A stretch of DNA of 64,000 bases from JBBQWZ01 sp038210135 (GTDB taxonomy: Bacteria > Acidobacteriota > Terriglobia > Bryobacterales > Bryobacteraceae), in contig JBBQWZ010000003.1 in assembly GCA_038210135.1 (NCBI GenBank), forward strand, positions 1-64,000, written 5' to 3'. The notes under the pieces were generated by a model, which had not been told where the DNA came from, did no database searches, and worked only from the letters and a program-made list of their open reading frames with translations. Made by a program: the position numbers and the translations under genes. This document shows positions 51,081 through 59,671 of this stretch, one piece after another (the first letter of the stretch is position 1; each line of letters begins with the position of its first letter).

Positions 51081-52970
51081 ATGTCCTCCGCTGCCTTGCC
51101 CGCGCCCAAAGTCAAGAAACCGCAATCGGAGCGATTCAGGGACTTGTGGCCGGATCTACGCGAAATGATTCGACCGCGCCGGGGCTTGCTGCTGGGCGGG
51201 ATGCTACTGATGGCGATCAACCGCGTGAGCGGATTGGTCCTGCCGTTCTCGACCAAATACCTGATCGACGACGTCATCGGAAAAAAGCAGTTCGAGCTGC
51301 TGACGCCGTTGGTGGGCGCCGTGGCGCTGGCCACTTTGGTACAGGGCGTGACGTCATTCACGCTGACGCAATTGCTATCGAAATCGGCGCAGCGGTTGAT
51401 TGCCGAGTTGAGGCAGAAGGTGCAGGCGCACATCGGGCGGCTGTCGGTTTCCTATTACGACGCCAACAAAAGCGGAACCATGGTTTCGCGGATCATGAAC
51501 GACGTCGAAGGGGTCCGCAACCTGGTTGGAACCGGTCTCGTCGATTTCGTCGGCGGCGTGGTGACGGCGGTGATTGCGTTGGTACTGCTGATGCGGATCA
51601 GTTCGCTGATGACCATCCTGGCGTTGAGTTTCGTAATCATTTTCGTGGTGGTGCTGCAGAAGGCGTTCGTCTCGATCCGGCCGATTTTCAAGGAGCGCGG
51701 TAAGATTACCGCCGACGTCACCGGCCGGCTGACGGAATCATTGGGCGGCGTCCGCGTCATCAAGGGCTATCACGCGGAGGATCGCGAAGAAGCCGTGTTC
51801 GGGGTCGGCGTGAAGAAGCTGCTCGACAACATCCTGCAATCGCTGACGGCGATTTCGTTCATGAGCTTGTCGGCGACGGTACTGATGGGCGTGGTCGGAT
51901 CGATCGTGATGTTTGTCGGCGCGCGGCAGATCATTGCCGGAACGCTGACGTTGGGCGAATTCGTCACTTTTACGGCGCTGCTGGCGTTTTTGATTGCGCC
52001 GATCTTCCAGATCGTCAACATAGGAACGCAACTGACTGAAGCGTTCGCCGGGCTTGAGCGAACGCGCGAAGTGCTGCGCGAGCGGCCTGAGGATCTGGAT
52101 CCAAATCGGACCGTGACGCTGCCGGAAATCAAAGGCGACGTCATTTTTAAGGACGTCCACTTTGCGTATGAAGCGGACAAAGAAGTTCTTCACGGAGTTA
52201 GTTTCGAGTCGGCGCCTGGCACGGTGACCGCGCTGGTCGGCTCGTCGGGCTCCGGCAAGAGCACCATCATCAGCCTGGTGTGCGCATTCCACACGCCGAG
52301 CGAAGGCATGATCACTGTCGACGGCATCGATCTTTCGACGGCGCGGCTCAACAGCTATCGCACGCACCTGGGTGTCGTACTGCAAGAGACGTTTCTATTT
52401 GATGGCACGATTCGCGAGAACATCGCCTTCGCGCGGCCTGGTGCGACCGAAGAACAGATCATGAAGGCGTGCCAGATTGCGCGTGTGGATGAGTTCGCAG
52501 AAGGCTTCGAGAAGGGTTACGACACCGTGGTCGGCGAACGCGGCGTCAAGCTATCGGGCGGCCAGCGCCAGCGCGTTTCGATCGCGCGGGCGATCCTGGC
52601 GGATCCAAGGATTCTGATTCTGGACGAAGCGACTTCGAGCCTTGATTCGGAGTCCGAGGCGCTGATTCAGGAAGGTCTCAAGTTCCTGATGCAGGGCAGG
52701 ACGACGTTCGTGATTGCGCATCGGCTTTCAACGATTCGCCGGGCGGATCAGATCCTGGTGGTGGAAGGCGGGATGATTGCGGAGCGCGGCACGCACGAGT
52801 CGCTGTACAAGGCGCAGGGGCGTTATCACGAACTGTACATCAAGCAACTGGGCGTGGATTCGAACATGTTCCTCGCGCCGGGCGAAGGCGACTCCGTGCC
52901 GGTAACAGCCGAGGTCAAAGCGGCACGCACGGGCGCTGACGCGGGCCCTCTCGGATTGCTCCGCGGCTAA
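51081..52970 (+). CDS. MsbA-like ABC exporter (fused membrane and ATPase domains)
   Basis: A 629-aa half-transporter. Six helices occupy about residues 35-325 (including LLLGGMLLMAINRVSGLVLPFSTKYL), followed by the ATPase domain: Walker A GSSGSGKST, Q-loop VLQETFLFDGTIRENI, signature LSGGQRQRVSIARA, Walker B ILILDEATSSLD, H-loop IAHRLST. Likely exports lipid A or another lipid, consistent with the neighbouring LPS gene. ATG 51081 (MSSAALP) is chosen; GTG 51075 is possible. Confidence 0.93.
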   Translation: MSSAALPAPKVKKPQSERFRDLWPDLREMIRPRRGLLLGGMLLMAINRVSGLVLPFSTKYLIDDVIGKKQFELLTPLVGAVALATLVQGVTSFTLTQLLSKSAQRLIAELRQKVQAHIGRLSVSYYDANKSGTMVSRIMNDVEGVRNLVGTGLVDFVGGVVTAVIALVLLMRISSLMTILALSFVIIFVVVLQKAFVSIRPIFKERGKITADVTGRLTESLGGVRVIKGYHAEDREEAVFGVGVKKLLDNILQSLTAISFMSLSATVLMGVVGSIVMFVGARQIIAGTLTLGEFVTFTALLAFLIAPIFQIVNIGTQLTEAFAGLERTREVLRERPEDLDPNRTVTLPEIKGDVIFKDVHFAYEADKEVLHGVSFESAPGTVTALVGSSGSGKSTIISLVCAFHTPSEGMITVDGIDLSTARLNSYRTHLGVVLQETFLFDGTIRENIAFARPGATEEQIMKACQIARVDEFAEGFEKGYDTVVGERGVKLSGGQRQRVSIARAILADPRILILDEATSSLDSESEALIQEGLKFLMQGRTTFVIAHRLSTIRRADQILVVEGGMIAERGTHESLYKAQGRYHELYIKQLGVDSNMFLAPGEGDSVPVTAEVKAARTGADAGPLGLLRG

Positions 52971-53042
52971 AGGCCCAACGGGCGCAATGCTAAACTATTG
53001 CGTTCCACGCCTTCCCTGTCCGAAGACGTGCCTTGGAGGCAA

Positions 53043-54503
53043 ATGGCGACAGTGGAACAGGTCGGGCTCCCCCCACCTTTCGAGCACTACGAGCTCGGTA
53101 CGGCATGCGACGAAATGTTCACTCGCTCGGGCGAGACGCGGCCACCGTACCAGGCTTTGCTCGAAGCGATGCGGGAGCTGTCGGCCGAGGAAATCAACCG
53201 CCGCAAGCAGACGGCGGACCTGTCTTTTTTGCACCAGGGAATTACGTTTACGGTCTATGGCAACGACCAGGGTACGGAGCGCATTTTCCCTTACGACCTG
53301 CTGCCCCGCATTCTGACCGGCGCGGAATGGCACACGATTGAGCGCGGCCTAGAGCAGCGCCTGACTGCGCTGAATCTGTTTCTCAAGGATCTCTACCACG
53401 ACGCGAAGATCCTCGCGGACGGGACCATTCCACGCGAATTCATTTATAGCTGCAAACATTTTCGCCGTCAGATGCGCGGCCTGCGGGTTGCCCGCGATGT
53501 ATATGTCGCGGTCTGCGGCTGCGACCTGATCCGCATGCCGGATGGGCGTTTCGTGGTGCTCGAAGATAATCTGCGGGTTCCGAGCGGCGTTTCCTATATG
53601 CTGACTTCGCGTCAGGTGATGAAGCGGATCTTCCCTTCCCTGTTTTCGAAATGCGAAGTACAGTCGATCGAACATTACCCGCAGGCGCTGCTGTCCACGT
53701 TGCGAGCGCTCGCGCCGAAGGGCCGCATCGATCCAAACATGGTGCTGCTGACGCCGGGCGTATTCAACTCGGCATATTTCGAACACACCTATCTGGCGCG
53801 TCAGATGGGCATCCAACTGGTTGAAGGCCGCGACCTGACGGTGCACGACAACATCGTCTATATGCGGACCATCAATGGCCTGAAGCGCGTGGACGTGGTC
53901 TATCGCCGCATCGACGACGACTTCATCGATCCGCTGGCGTTCCGGCCGGATTCGACTTTGGGCGTCCCTGGTATTTTCAATGCGTATCGCGCGGGCAACG
54001 TTTCGCTTGCGAATGCTCTCGGAACCGGGGTCGCGGACGACAAGGCCATTTACGCCTGGCTGCCGAAGATCATCAAGTATTATCTCGACCAGGATCCGAT
54101 TCTCGATAACGTCGAAACGCACCTGCTCGAAGATCGCGTAACGCGCAAATGGGTGATCGAGCATCTGCACGAAATGGTCGTGAAGGCGGTCGGCGAATCG
54201 GGCGGTTACGGCATGCTGATCGGTCCGCATTCGACCGCTGCCGAACGCGCGGAGTTTGCTTTGCGCATCGAAGCCGATCCGCGGAATTACATTGCGCAGC
54301 CGACGATTTCTCTGTCTACGGCGCCCTGTTTTATCGATGGCAAGTTTGAATCGCGCCACGTGGATTTGCGTCCTTATGTTTTGTACGGCGACAAAGTTAC
54401 GGTGGTCCCGGGCGGCCTGACGCGCGTCGCTTTGCGCAAAGGTTCGCTGGTGGTCAATTCGTCGCAGGGCGGCGGCAGCAAGGACACGTGGGTTCTCCAC
54501 TAG
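53043..54503 (+). CDS. Circularly permuted ATP-grasp ligase (DUF404/DUF407 type)
   Basis: A 486-aa protein. Typical sequences are GITFTVYGNDQGTERIFPYDLLPRI, GCDLIRMPDGRFVVLEDNLRVPSGVSYML, and GESGGYGMLIGPHSTAAER, the permuted ATP-grasp nucleotide loop. It ends with SSQGGGSKDTWVL. Members are thought to form peptide bonds in an as yet undefined small peptide or tag. GGAGG lies just before ATG 53043. First gene of a conserved triad with the next two genes. Confidence 0.92.
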   Translation: MATVEQVGLPPPFEHYELGTACDEMFTRSGETRPPYQALLEAMRELSAEEINRRKQTADLSFLHQGITFTVYGNDQGTERIFPYDLLPRILTGAEWHTIERGLEQRLTALNLFLKDLYHDAKILADGTIPREFIYSCKHFRRQMRGLRVARDVYVAVCGCDLIRMPDGRFVVLEDNLRVPSGVSYMLTSRQVMKRIFPSLFSKCEVQSIEHYPQALLSTLRALAPKGRIDPNMVLLTPGVFNSAYFEHTYLARQMGIQLVEGRDLTVHDNIVYMRTINGLKRVDVVYRRIDDDFIDPLAFRPDSTLGVPGIFNAYRAGNVSLANALGTGVADDKAIYAWLPKIIKYYLDQDPILDNVETHLLEDRVTRKWVIEHLHEMVVKAVGESGGYGMLIGPHSTAAERAEFALRIEADPRNYIAQPTISLSTAPCFIDGKFESRHVDLRPYVLYGDKVTVVPGGLTRVALRKGSLVVNSSQGGGSKDTWVLH

Positions 54504-54513
54504 GGCGATCCGA

Positions 54514-55467
54514 ATGATGCTTTCCCGCGTTGCCGATTCGTTGTATTGGATGTCGCGCTACCTGGAGCGCGCCGAGCATACCGCGCGCATTCTCGAAGTC
54601 CAATTGAACCTGATGCTCGACCGCGGTTCGGTCACAGTGGAGGGCCGCTGGAAGCGGGTGCTGAAATGCCTGAATAATCCAGTTGTCGGGGAAGGCTTCC
54701 GCGATCCGTATCAACTGGCGCAGACGCTGGCGTTCGACACCGACAACCGGTCGTCGATCGTTTCGTCGATTTCGGCCGCGCGAGAGAATGCGCGGCAGGT
54801 CCGCGAGCAGATCAGCTCGGAAATGTGGGAGCAACTGAACCGCATGTTCCACGAGGTTCGGCACGCGAGTACGGTGGACATTCTGGTGGACGAGCCCTTC
54901 GATTTCCTGCGGACGATTCGCGAAGGTTCGCACTTATTTCAGGGGATCACCGATTCCACCATGAGCCACGAGCAGGGCTGGCAGTTCATCCAAATTGGCC
55001 GCGCGCTCGAACGGGCGATTTCTGTTACGGCGCTGGTGGATACCTATTTCGCCGATTTGGAATGGTATAGCGCGCAAGTGGTGCTCGATCCGCTCGAGTG
55101 GATCGGCCTGCTGAAATCGGCGACCGCGTTTGAGGCGTATTGCAAGAAGCGCGGGGCGGAACCACGGCTGGACTGGATCGGCGAATTTCTGGTTCTTGAC
55201 GCCGAGTTCCCGCACTCGGTCCGATTCTGCGCGGACCAGATCGCGTTCGCGGTCGAGAGCATTGGCGACCATAGCCGGCGGGCCGCGCAACTGCTGCGGC
55301 TGACGGGAAAGATGCGGGCGCAACTCGGTTTTTCGCAAATTGAGGAAATCATGAACTCAGGCATTGCCGGCTATTTGAAGAACATCGAGCGGCAGTGCCT
55401 TGAAGTGGATCTTACGCTGCGGGACGCTTATATCGGCTACTCCGTGGACGAGGCGCTGGGCGCATGA
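54514..55467 (+). CDS. Alpha-E domain protein (DUF403)
   Basis: A 317-aa helical protein beginning MLSRVADSLYWMSRYLERAEHTARILEV, the defining start of the alpha-E family, and containing DEPFDFLRTIREGSHLFQG and SVRFCADQIAFAVESI. Its function is unknown but it always accompanies the ATP-grasp ligase and a transglutaminase. It lies 10 bp after the ligase and overlaps the transglutaminase start by 4 bp. Confidence 0.93.
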   Translation: MMLSRVADSLYWMSRYLERAEHTARILEVQLNLMLDRGSVTVEGRWKRVLKCLNNPVVGEGFRDPYQLAQTLAFDTDNRSSIVSSISAARENARQVREQISSEMWEQLNRMFHEVRHASTVDILVDEPFDFLRTIREGSHLFQGITDSTMSHEQGWQFIQIGRALERAISVTALVDTYFADLEWYSAQVVLDPLEWIGLLKSATAFEAYCKKRGAEPRLDWIGEFLVLDAEFPHSVRFCADQIAFAVESIGDHSRRAAQLLRLTGKMRAQLGFSQIEEIMNSGIAGYLKNIERQCLEVDLTLRDAYIGYSVDEALGA

Positions 55468-56423
55468 GCCTGTTTTACTCCATCCGCCACCTGACGCGAT
55501 TCCGCTACAGCGCGCCGGTGAGCGAGTCGATTCTCGAAATCCGCAAAGAGCCGCGCACGGAGGGTCGCCAGAGGTGTCTCGATTTCCGGCTGTTGGTGAG
55601 TCCGACGGCGCGCGTGATGTCGTACCGCGACTATCTCGGCAACATGATCCACCACTTCGATGTGCCGGGCCAGCATCGCGAACTGCAGGTGATCGGCGAG
55701 GCGACGGTGGAGGTGCAGGCGGCGAATGAGACGCCGGTGAAGCTGCCGGAATCCGCGTGGGCGGAAATCGACGCGGCGAATGCGAGAGGCGATTACTGGG
55801 ACTCGCTGCAGCCGAGCTTGTTTGCGCGGCCGTCGGAGGAGTTGCGGGCGCTGGCGACGATTCTGGATGTGCGGCGGAAGCTGGATCCGTTGTCGCTGGT
55901 GCGGGAAGTGAACAGCCGGGTGTTCAAACATTTCACGTACGTTCCCAATAGCACGAAGGTGGATTCGCCGATCGAGGAAGCGATTGTGAATGCGGGCGGG
56001 GTGTGCCAGGATTTCGCGCACATTACGCTGGCGCTGCTGCGTCCGCTGGGGCTGCCGTGCCGGTATGTCAGTGGATACCTTTATCATTCGAGCAGCAGCA
56101 AGGATCGCTCGACGGATGGCGCGACGCATGCATGGATCGAGGTGATGCTTCCGTCGCTCGGCTGGGTGGGCTTCGATCCGACGAATGATCTGTTGACGAC
56201 CGACCGGCATATCCGGACCGCGGTCGGCCGCGATTACTCAGACGTTCCGCCGACGCGCGGTGTTTTCAAGGGGACGGCGACGAGTTCGCTCGAGGTGTCG
56301 GTGGCGGTGACGCCGGCGGATGTGCAGGCACCGGAGGAGTTACCTCCGCTGACGGATGAATGGCCGGAAGGCCTGCCCGGCGTGGAATTGGACACACAGC
56401 AACAGCAGCAGCAGCAGCAGTGA
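55464..56423 (+). CDS. Transglutaminase-like cysteine protease with poly-Gln tail
   Basis: A 319-aa protein. N-terminal beta-rich domain (FYSIRHLTRFRYSAPVSES) followed by the catalytic domain with the Cys in AGGVCQDFAHI, the His in ATHAWIEVML and the Asp in GFDPTNDLLT. It probably hydrolyses or forms isopeptide-like bonds on the product of the ATP-grasp ligase. Translation is coupled to the alpha-E gene. The last eight residues are Gln encoded by a CAA/CAG run, an unstable trinucleotide tract. Confidence 0.93.
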   Translation: MSLFYSIRHLTRFRYSAPVSESILEIRKEPRTEGRQRCLDFRLLVSPTARVMSYRDYLGNMIHHFDVPGQHRELQVIGEATVEVQAANETPVKLPESAWAEIDAANARGDYWDSLQPSLFARPSEELRALATILDVRRKLDPLSLVREVNSRVFKHFTYVPNSTKVDSPIEEAIVNAGGVCQDFAHITLALLRPLGLPCRYVSGYLYHSSSSKDRSTDGATHAWIEVMLPSLGWVGFDPTNDLLTTDRHIRTAVGRDYSDVPPTRGVFKGTATSSLEVSVAVTPADVQAPEELPPLTDEWPEGLPGVELDTQQQQQQQQ

Positions 56424-56636
56424 GGAGGTCCGCTTCCTTACGGGCGCGGTTCTGTGCGAGACGGGCGCGGTTTTGTGTGGGGTGGAAATTGAAATGCCCC
56501 GCAAGTTGCGGGGCAGTAGAAATTAGTAAGCGCCAGCGGAGGATTCTGTGGGTGGAAATTGAAGTCCCGTCGCTTACGCTCCGGGTTCAAAGGCGGAAGA
56601 CGGTGCAAGTACCGCGGTCGCTCGGAAGAGACCGGC
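56424..56636. repeat. Repeat-containing gap after the ligase triad
   Basis: A CTTACG-core 20-mer lies at 56430 (arms CCGCTTC and GGCGCGG), a different perfect hairpin CCCCGCAAGTTGCGGGG near 56496, and a D-type copy at 56566-56585. The genes on either side converge here. No gene is seen. Confidence 0.85.
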
Positions 56637-57062
56637 TTAGTTGCCTTCCTTCGCCTTTTCCTTCGCGCCTTCCTTTTTCGACTCCGCCAGCACCGTCGTA
56701 TTCTCTTCGATCATGACGTACACGGGCTGTTCGAGCAGGCGCGGATTGTCGCCGGCGGCATTGTTGATCAGAATCATCAACTGCATGCGGCCGGGCTTGG
56801 CGAACGGAGGCACGCGTATCGTCACCGTGTCGTCCTTCTGTTCGAGAACCTTCACCTTCATGTCGAACTTATGGTCGGTCAGGTAAACCTCCTCGACTTT
56901 CGCCAGGGTAAGGTTGGTTCCTTTGATCACAATTTCCGTGCCGGGTTTGGCGATGCGCGGCTCCGCGATTTGCATGTGGGGCGCCGTCGCTAACTCTTCC
57001 GCTTGCCCGAAAGCAAAGCCGGCAGTCAATAACGTGAGAGCGAGGATAGACGAGGGTGTCAT
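56637..57062 (-). CDS. Small secreted IPT/TIG-like domain protein
   Basis: A 141-aa exported protein (signal peptide SILALTLLTAGFAFGQA). The mature part looks like one IPT/TIG immunoglobulin-like domain: AKPGTEIVIKGTNLTLAKVEEVYL and DDTVTIRVPPFAKPGRMQLMILIN. The C-terminal 20 residues are Lys/Glu-rich. Start 57062 (MTPSS) is preferred; the frame to 57113 lacks a signal sequence. Role unknown, perhaps surface binding. Confidence 0.75.
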   Translation of the reverse strand: MTPSSILALTLLTAGFAFGQAEELATAPHMQIAEPRIAKPGTEIVIKGTNLTLAKVEEVYLTDHKFDMKVKVLEQKDDTVTIRVPPFAKPGRMQLMILINNAAGDNPRLLEQPVYVMIEENTTVLAESKKEGAKEKAKEGN

Positions 57063-57671
57063 AGGGTAGTACCTCTGCCCTACCACTCTAGGTCCAGCAG
57101 AAAATCCGATCAATAGAGCTTTAGTAACAACCGAAAAGGAAAAACACTTAGGCTATTTCTAGGGCCGAGTCCAGCCAAAAACCGCTAAGTGCCGGTTTTG
57201 TTTGGGGTTGAGAGGATAAGTATCCGCTTCCGCTCGAACGCTTGCCCGACGCGGATTCGAGCATTCTTCCCTGGTACGGTATCGATCGCGAGGCGGGACC
57301 CACGTATTTGCTTAGGGCCTTTGTCCCCCGAATCCTGGGGGCCCTGCGCAGTGAAGGTATTCGGGTTGCTGTGGCTGCGCTTCTTTATTTCCTGGGCTGT
57401 GACGACACGGGGTCCTGCGCGATGGAGGCGTCGGAGGGCACTTCGTCAAAAACAAAGTTAGCGTCCGCTTCCGACGTGCTCCTTCGGAGCACTTTGGGCG
57501 CGGCTCGGATTTGGCGGCTGGTCGAATGGCTGGGGCGCTGCCAAGAAGGTCCCATCGCTTACGCTCAGGGTTCAAGCGGGACAGTCCCATCGCTTACGCT
57601 CAGGGTTCAAGGATTGATCGGATGTTTGCTGCGTTCGGCTTGGCCTCAATTCGAGAGCTTGGCTTGCGGGT
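57063..57671. repeat. 600-bp gap with dispersed repeats, no gene recognised
   Basis: No convincing gene. It contains the hairpin repeat GTGCTCCTTCGGAGCAC (57476-57492), two CCCATCGCTTACGCTCAGGG copies (57551 and 57586, 35 bp apart) and AT-rich sequence near 57100-57180. An open frame at 57242-57697 crosses the repeats and has no family features. Confidence 0.7.
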
Positions 57672-58439
57672 CTAAAGCATCAACATGCCGCCGTTGATTT
57701 CGATGGATTCGCCGCACAGATAGCTGGAGGCATCGGAACACAGGAACGCGATGGCCTGGGCGACTTCGGCGGAGGTTCCGACGCGTCCCATCGGGATCGA
57801 AGCGGTGAAGGCTTTCATCAGCTCGGGCGTCGAAAACTGTTCGTGGAAGGGAGTGTCGATGACGCCCGGCTCGACGCAATTCACGCGAACTCCGTGCTGA
57901 GCCAACTCTTTGGCCAGCGATTTCGAGAAGGTCGTCATGCCGCCTTTCGCGGCGGCGTAGTGCGATGCGCCGAGGCCTCCGCCGTTGCGGGCGGCGATGG
58001 AGCTGACGTTGATCATGACGCCCGACTTGCGGTCGATCATCGATTTGGCGACGGCGCGGCAGCACAGGTACGCGCTCTTCAAATTGAGGTCGAAGACTTC
58101 GTCCCAACGCTCTTCGGTGAGATCGAGGATGCGCATCCGCTCGACCAGCGAGCCGGCGTTATTGATCAGGATATCGATCGGCCCGAAGGCCTTCTCGGTG
58201 GCGGCCACCAGCGCGCTGCATTCGGCGGATAGGCGGACGTCGGCCTTGAACGCGACGGCTTCCCCGCCCGCTGCTTGGATAGCGGCGACAGCTTCCTTCG
58301 CGCCATTCTCGTTCTTCAAGTAATTGACCGCGACTCGCGCGCCGGATGCGCCGAGCACGTCGGCGGTGGCGCGTCCGATGCCGGAAGACGCACCGGTAAT
58401 CAGGGCGACTTTATTCTTCAGATCTCCGTAAGTTTGCAT
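57672..58439 (-). CDS. Short-chain dehydrogenase/reductase
   Basis: A 255-aa classical SDR. Cofactor motif TGASSGIG, ILINNAGSL, catalytic Ser in NVSSIAARN, YAAAK with Tyr/Lys, and PGVIDTPFHEQF. Likely oxidises or reduces a sugar or sugar acid. It is the last gene of the LacI-MFS-SDR run and overlaps the MFS gene by 22 bp, so it probably acts on what the transporter imports. Confidence 0.92.
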   Translation of the reverse strand: MQTYGDLKNKVALITGASSGIGRATADVLGASGARVAVNYLKNENGAKEAVAAIQAAGGEAVAFKADVRLSAECSALVAATEKAFGPIDILINNAGSLVERMRILDLTEERWDEVFDLNLKSAYLCCRAVAKSMIDRKSGVMINVSSIAARNGGGLGASHYAAAKGGMTTFSKSLAKELAQHGVRVNCVEPGVIDTPFHEQFSTPELMKAFTASIPMGRVGTSAEVAQAIAFLCSDASSYLCGESIEINGGMLML

Positions 58440-59668
58440 GGTTCGAATTTTCCCCCAAGAGTAAGTAGGATGGCTGTGCCCAACAACGGCAGGATGGCCG
58501 CGGCGATCAAAATTGGCGTGTACGAAAAATGGTCCACCACCCAGCCGGTGGTCATTGTAAACACAATCGCGCCGATGCCCGCTGCGAGTCCGCCCATGCC
58601 GGCGACGGTGCCGGTATTGCAGGCAGCGAAGAAATCCGCCGGCAGCACCTGCACATTATTTACCCAGGCCTGAAAGCCGAACAGGACGACCGCGATCCAG
58701 GCCAGAGCCGTGGTCGCGTCCGACGCGCGGGCGGCGAAGTAACCGCAACCCATCATCAGAGACGAGATCACGATCACAGTTTTCCGCGCGCGATCGAGCG
58801 ACCAGCCGCGCGCCATCAGGAAGCCGGACGTGTAGCCGCCCAGCAAACTACCGGCGTCCGCCGCGACATAGGGTACCCACGCGAACAGGGCGATTTGTTT
58901 GAGGTCGAAGCCGTGGACCCGCGCCAGATACAGCGGAAGCCAGCTGATATACAGCCACCATGCCGGATCCGTCAGCAGGCGCGCAAAGATAATCGCCCAG
59001 GTCTTGCGGAACCCGAGGAGGCGCTTGTAACTCAGTTTTACGCCGTTGTCGCCCGACGCGATGCGATCGGCTTCGAGCATTTCGAGCTCGGCGCGAGTCA
59101 CTTTCGGATGCAGATGCGGCGGGCTGTAGAAGGTCAGCCAGAGAGCGAGCCAGATGAAGCCGAGGCTGCCGGTGACAAGGAACGTCGCCTCCCAGCCGTA
59201 GCGCAATTGCAGGCCGATGATGAGGGGCGGCGCGATGACGCTGCCAAGGGCCGCTCCACTGTTGAAGATCGACATGGCGAAAGCGCGTTCGCGCGCGGGG
59301 AACCATTCGCCGACCACTTTTGCGGCGCCGGGCCAGTTGCCGGCTTCCCCGATTCCCAGCAGGAAACGAAATACGCTGAGGCTGAAGAGTCCACGGGCGG
59401 TGGCGTGGAGCATGGCGGCAATCGACCAGATGGTTACCGAAAACGTGAAGCCTTTGCGATTTCCGATGATGTCGTAGAGGCGCCCGGAAAGCGCGTGGCT
59501 CAACGAATACGCGAAGAGAAACCAGGTAGTGATACTGGCGTACTGGACGTTCGTCAGCTTCAGGCTTTCGGTAATGACAGGCGCGAGGACACTGATGGTC
59601 AGGCGGTCGATGAAGTTAATCAGCGTGGCAAGAAACACCAGCCCGATCATCAGCCAGCGCAACGGCAT
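58418..59668 (-). CDS. MFS transporter of the anion:cation symporter (hexuronate/galactonate) type
   Basis: A 416-aa permease with 12 predicted helices. INFIDRLTISVLAPVI, SGRLYDIIGNRKGF, FRFLLGIGEAGNWPGAAKVVGEWFPARERAFAM are typical of the ACS family (ExuT, GudP). Substrate is probably a sugar acid. It starts 3 bp after the LacI gene stop, indicating an operon. Confidence 0.9.
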   Translation of the reverse strand: MPLRWLMIGLVFLATLINFIDRLTISVLAPVITESLKLTNVQYASITTWFLFAYSLSHALSGRLYDIIGNRKGFTFSVTIWSIAAMLHATARGLFSLSVFRFLLGIGEAGNWPGAAKVVGEWFPARERAFAMSIFNSGAALGSVIAPPLIIGLQLRYGWEATFLVTGSLGFIWLALWLTFYSPPHLHPKVTRAELEMLEADRIASGDNGVKLSYKRLLGFRKTWAIIFARLLTDPAWWLYISWLPLYLARVHGFDLKQIALFAWVPYVAADAGSLLGGYTSGFLMARGWSLDRARKTVIVISSLMMGCGYFAARASDATTALAWIAVVLFGFQAWVNNVQVLPADFFAACNTGTVAGMGGLAAGIGAIVFTMTTGWVVDHFSYTPILIAAAILPLLGTAILLTLGGKFEPCKLTEI

Positions 59669-59671
59669 GCG

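Noticed and set aside
29423..57605. Insertion sequence remnants as source of the repeats
   Set aside because: No transposase fragments, target duplications or terminal inverted repeats longer than the 20-bp hairpins were seen.
57242..57697. 151-aa plus-strand frame in the gap before the SDR gene
   Set aside because: Crosses two types of dispersed repeats, ends inside the SDR gene and has no family features.
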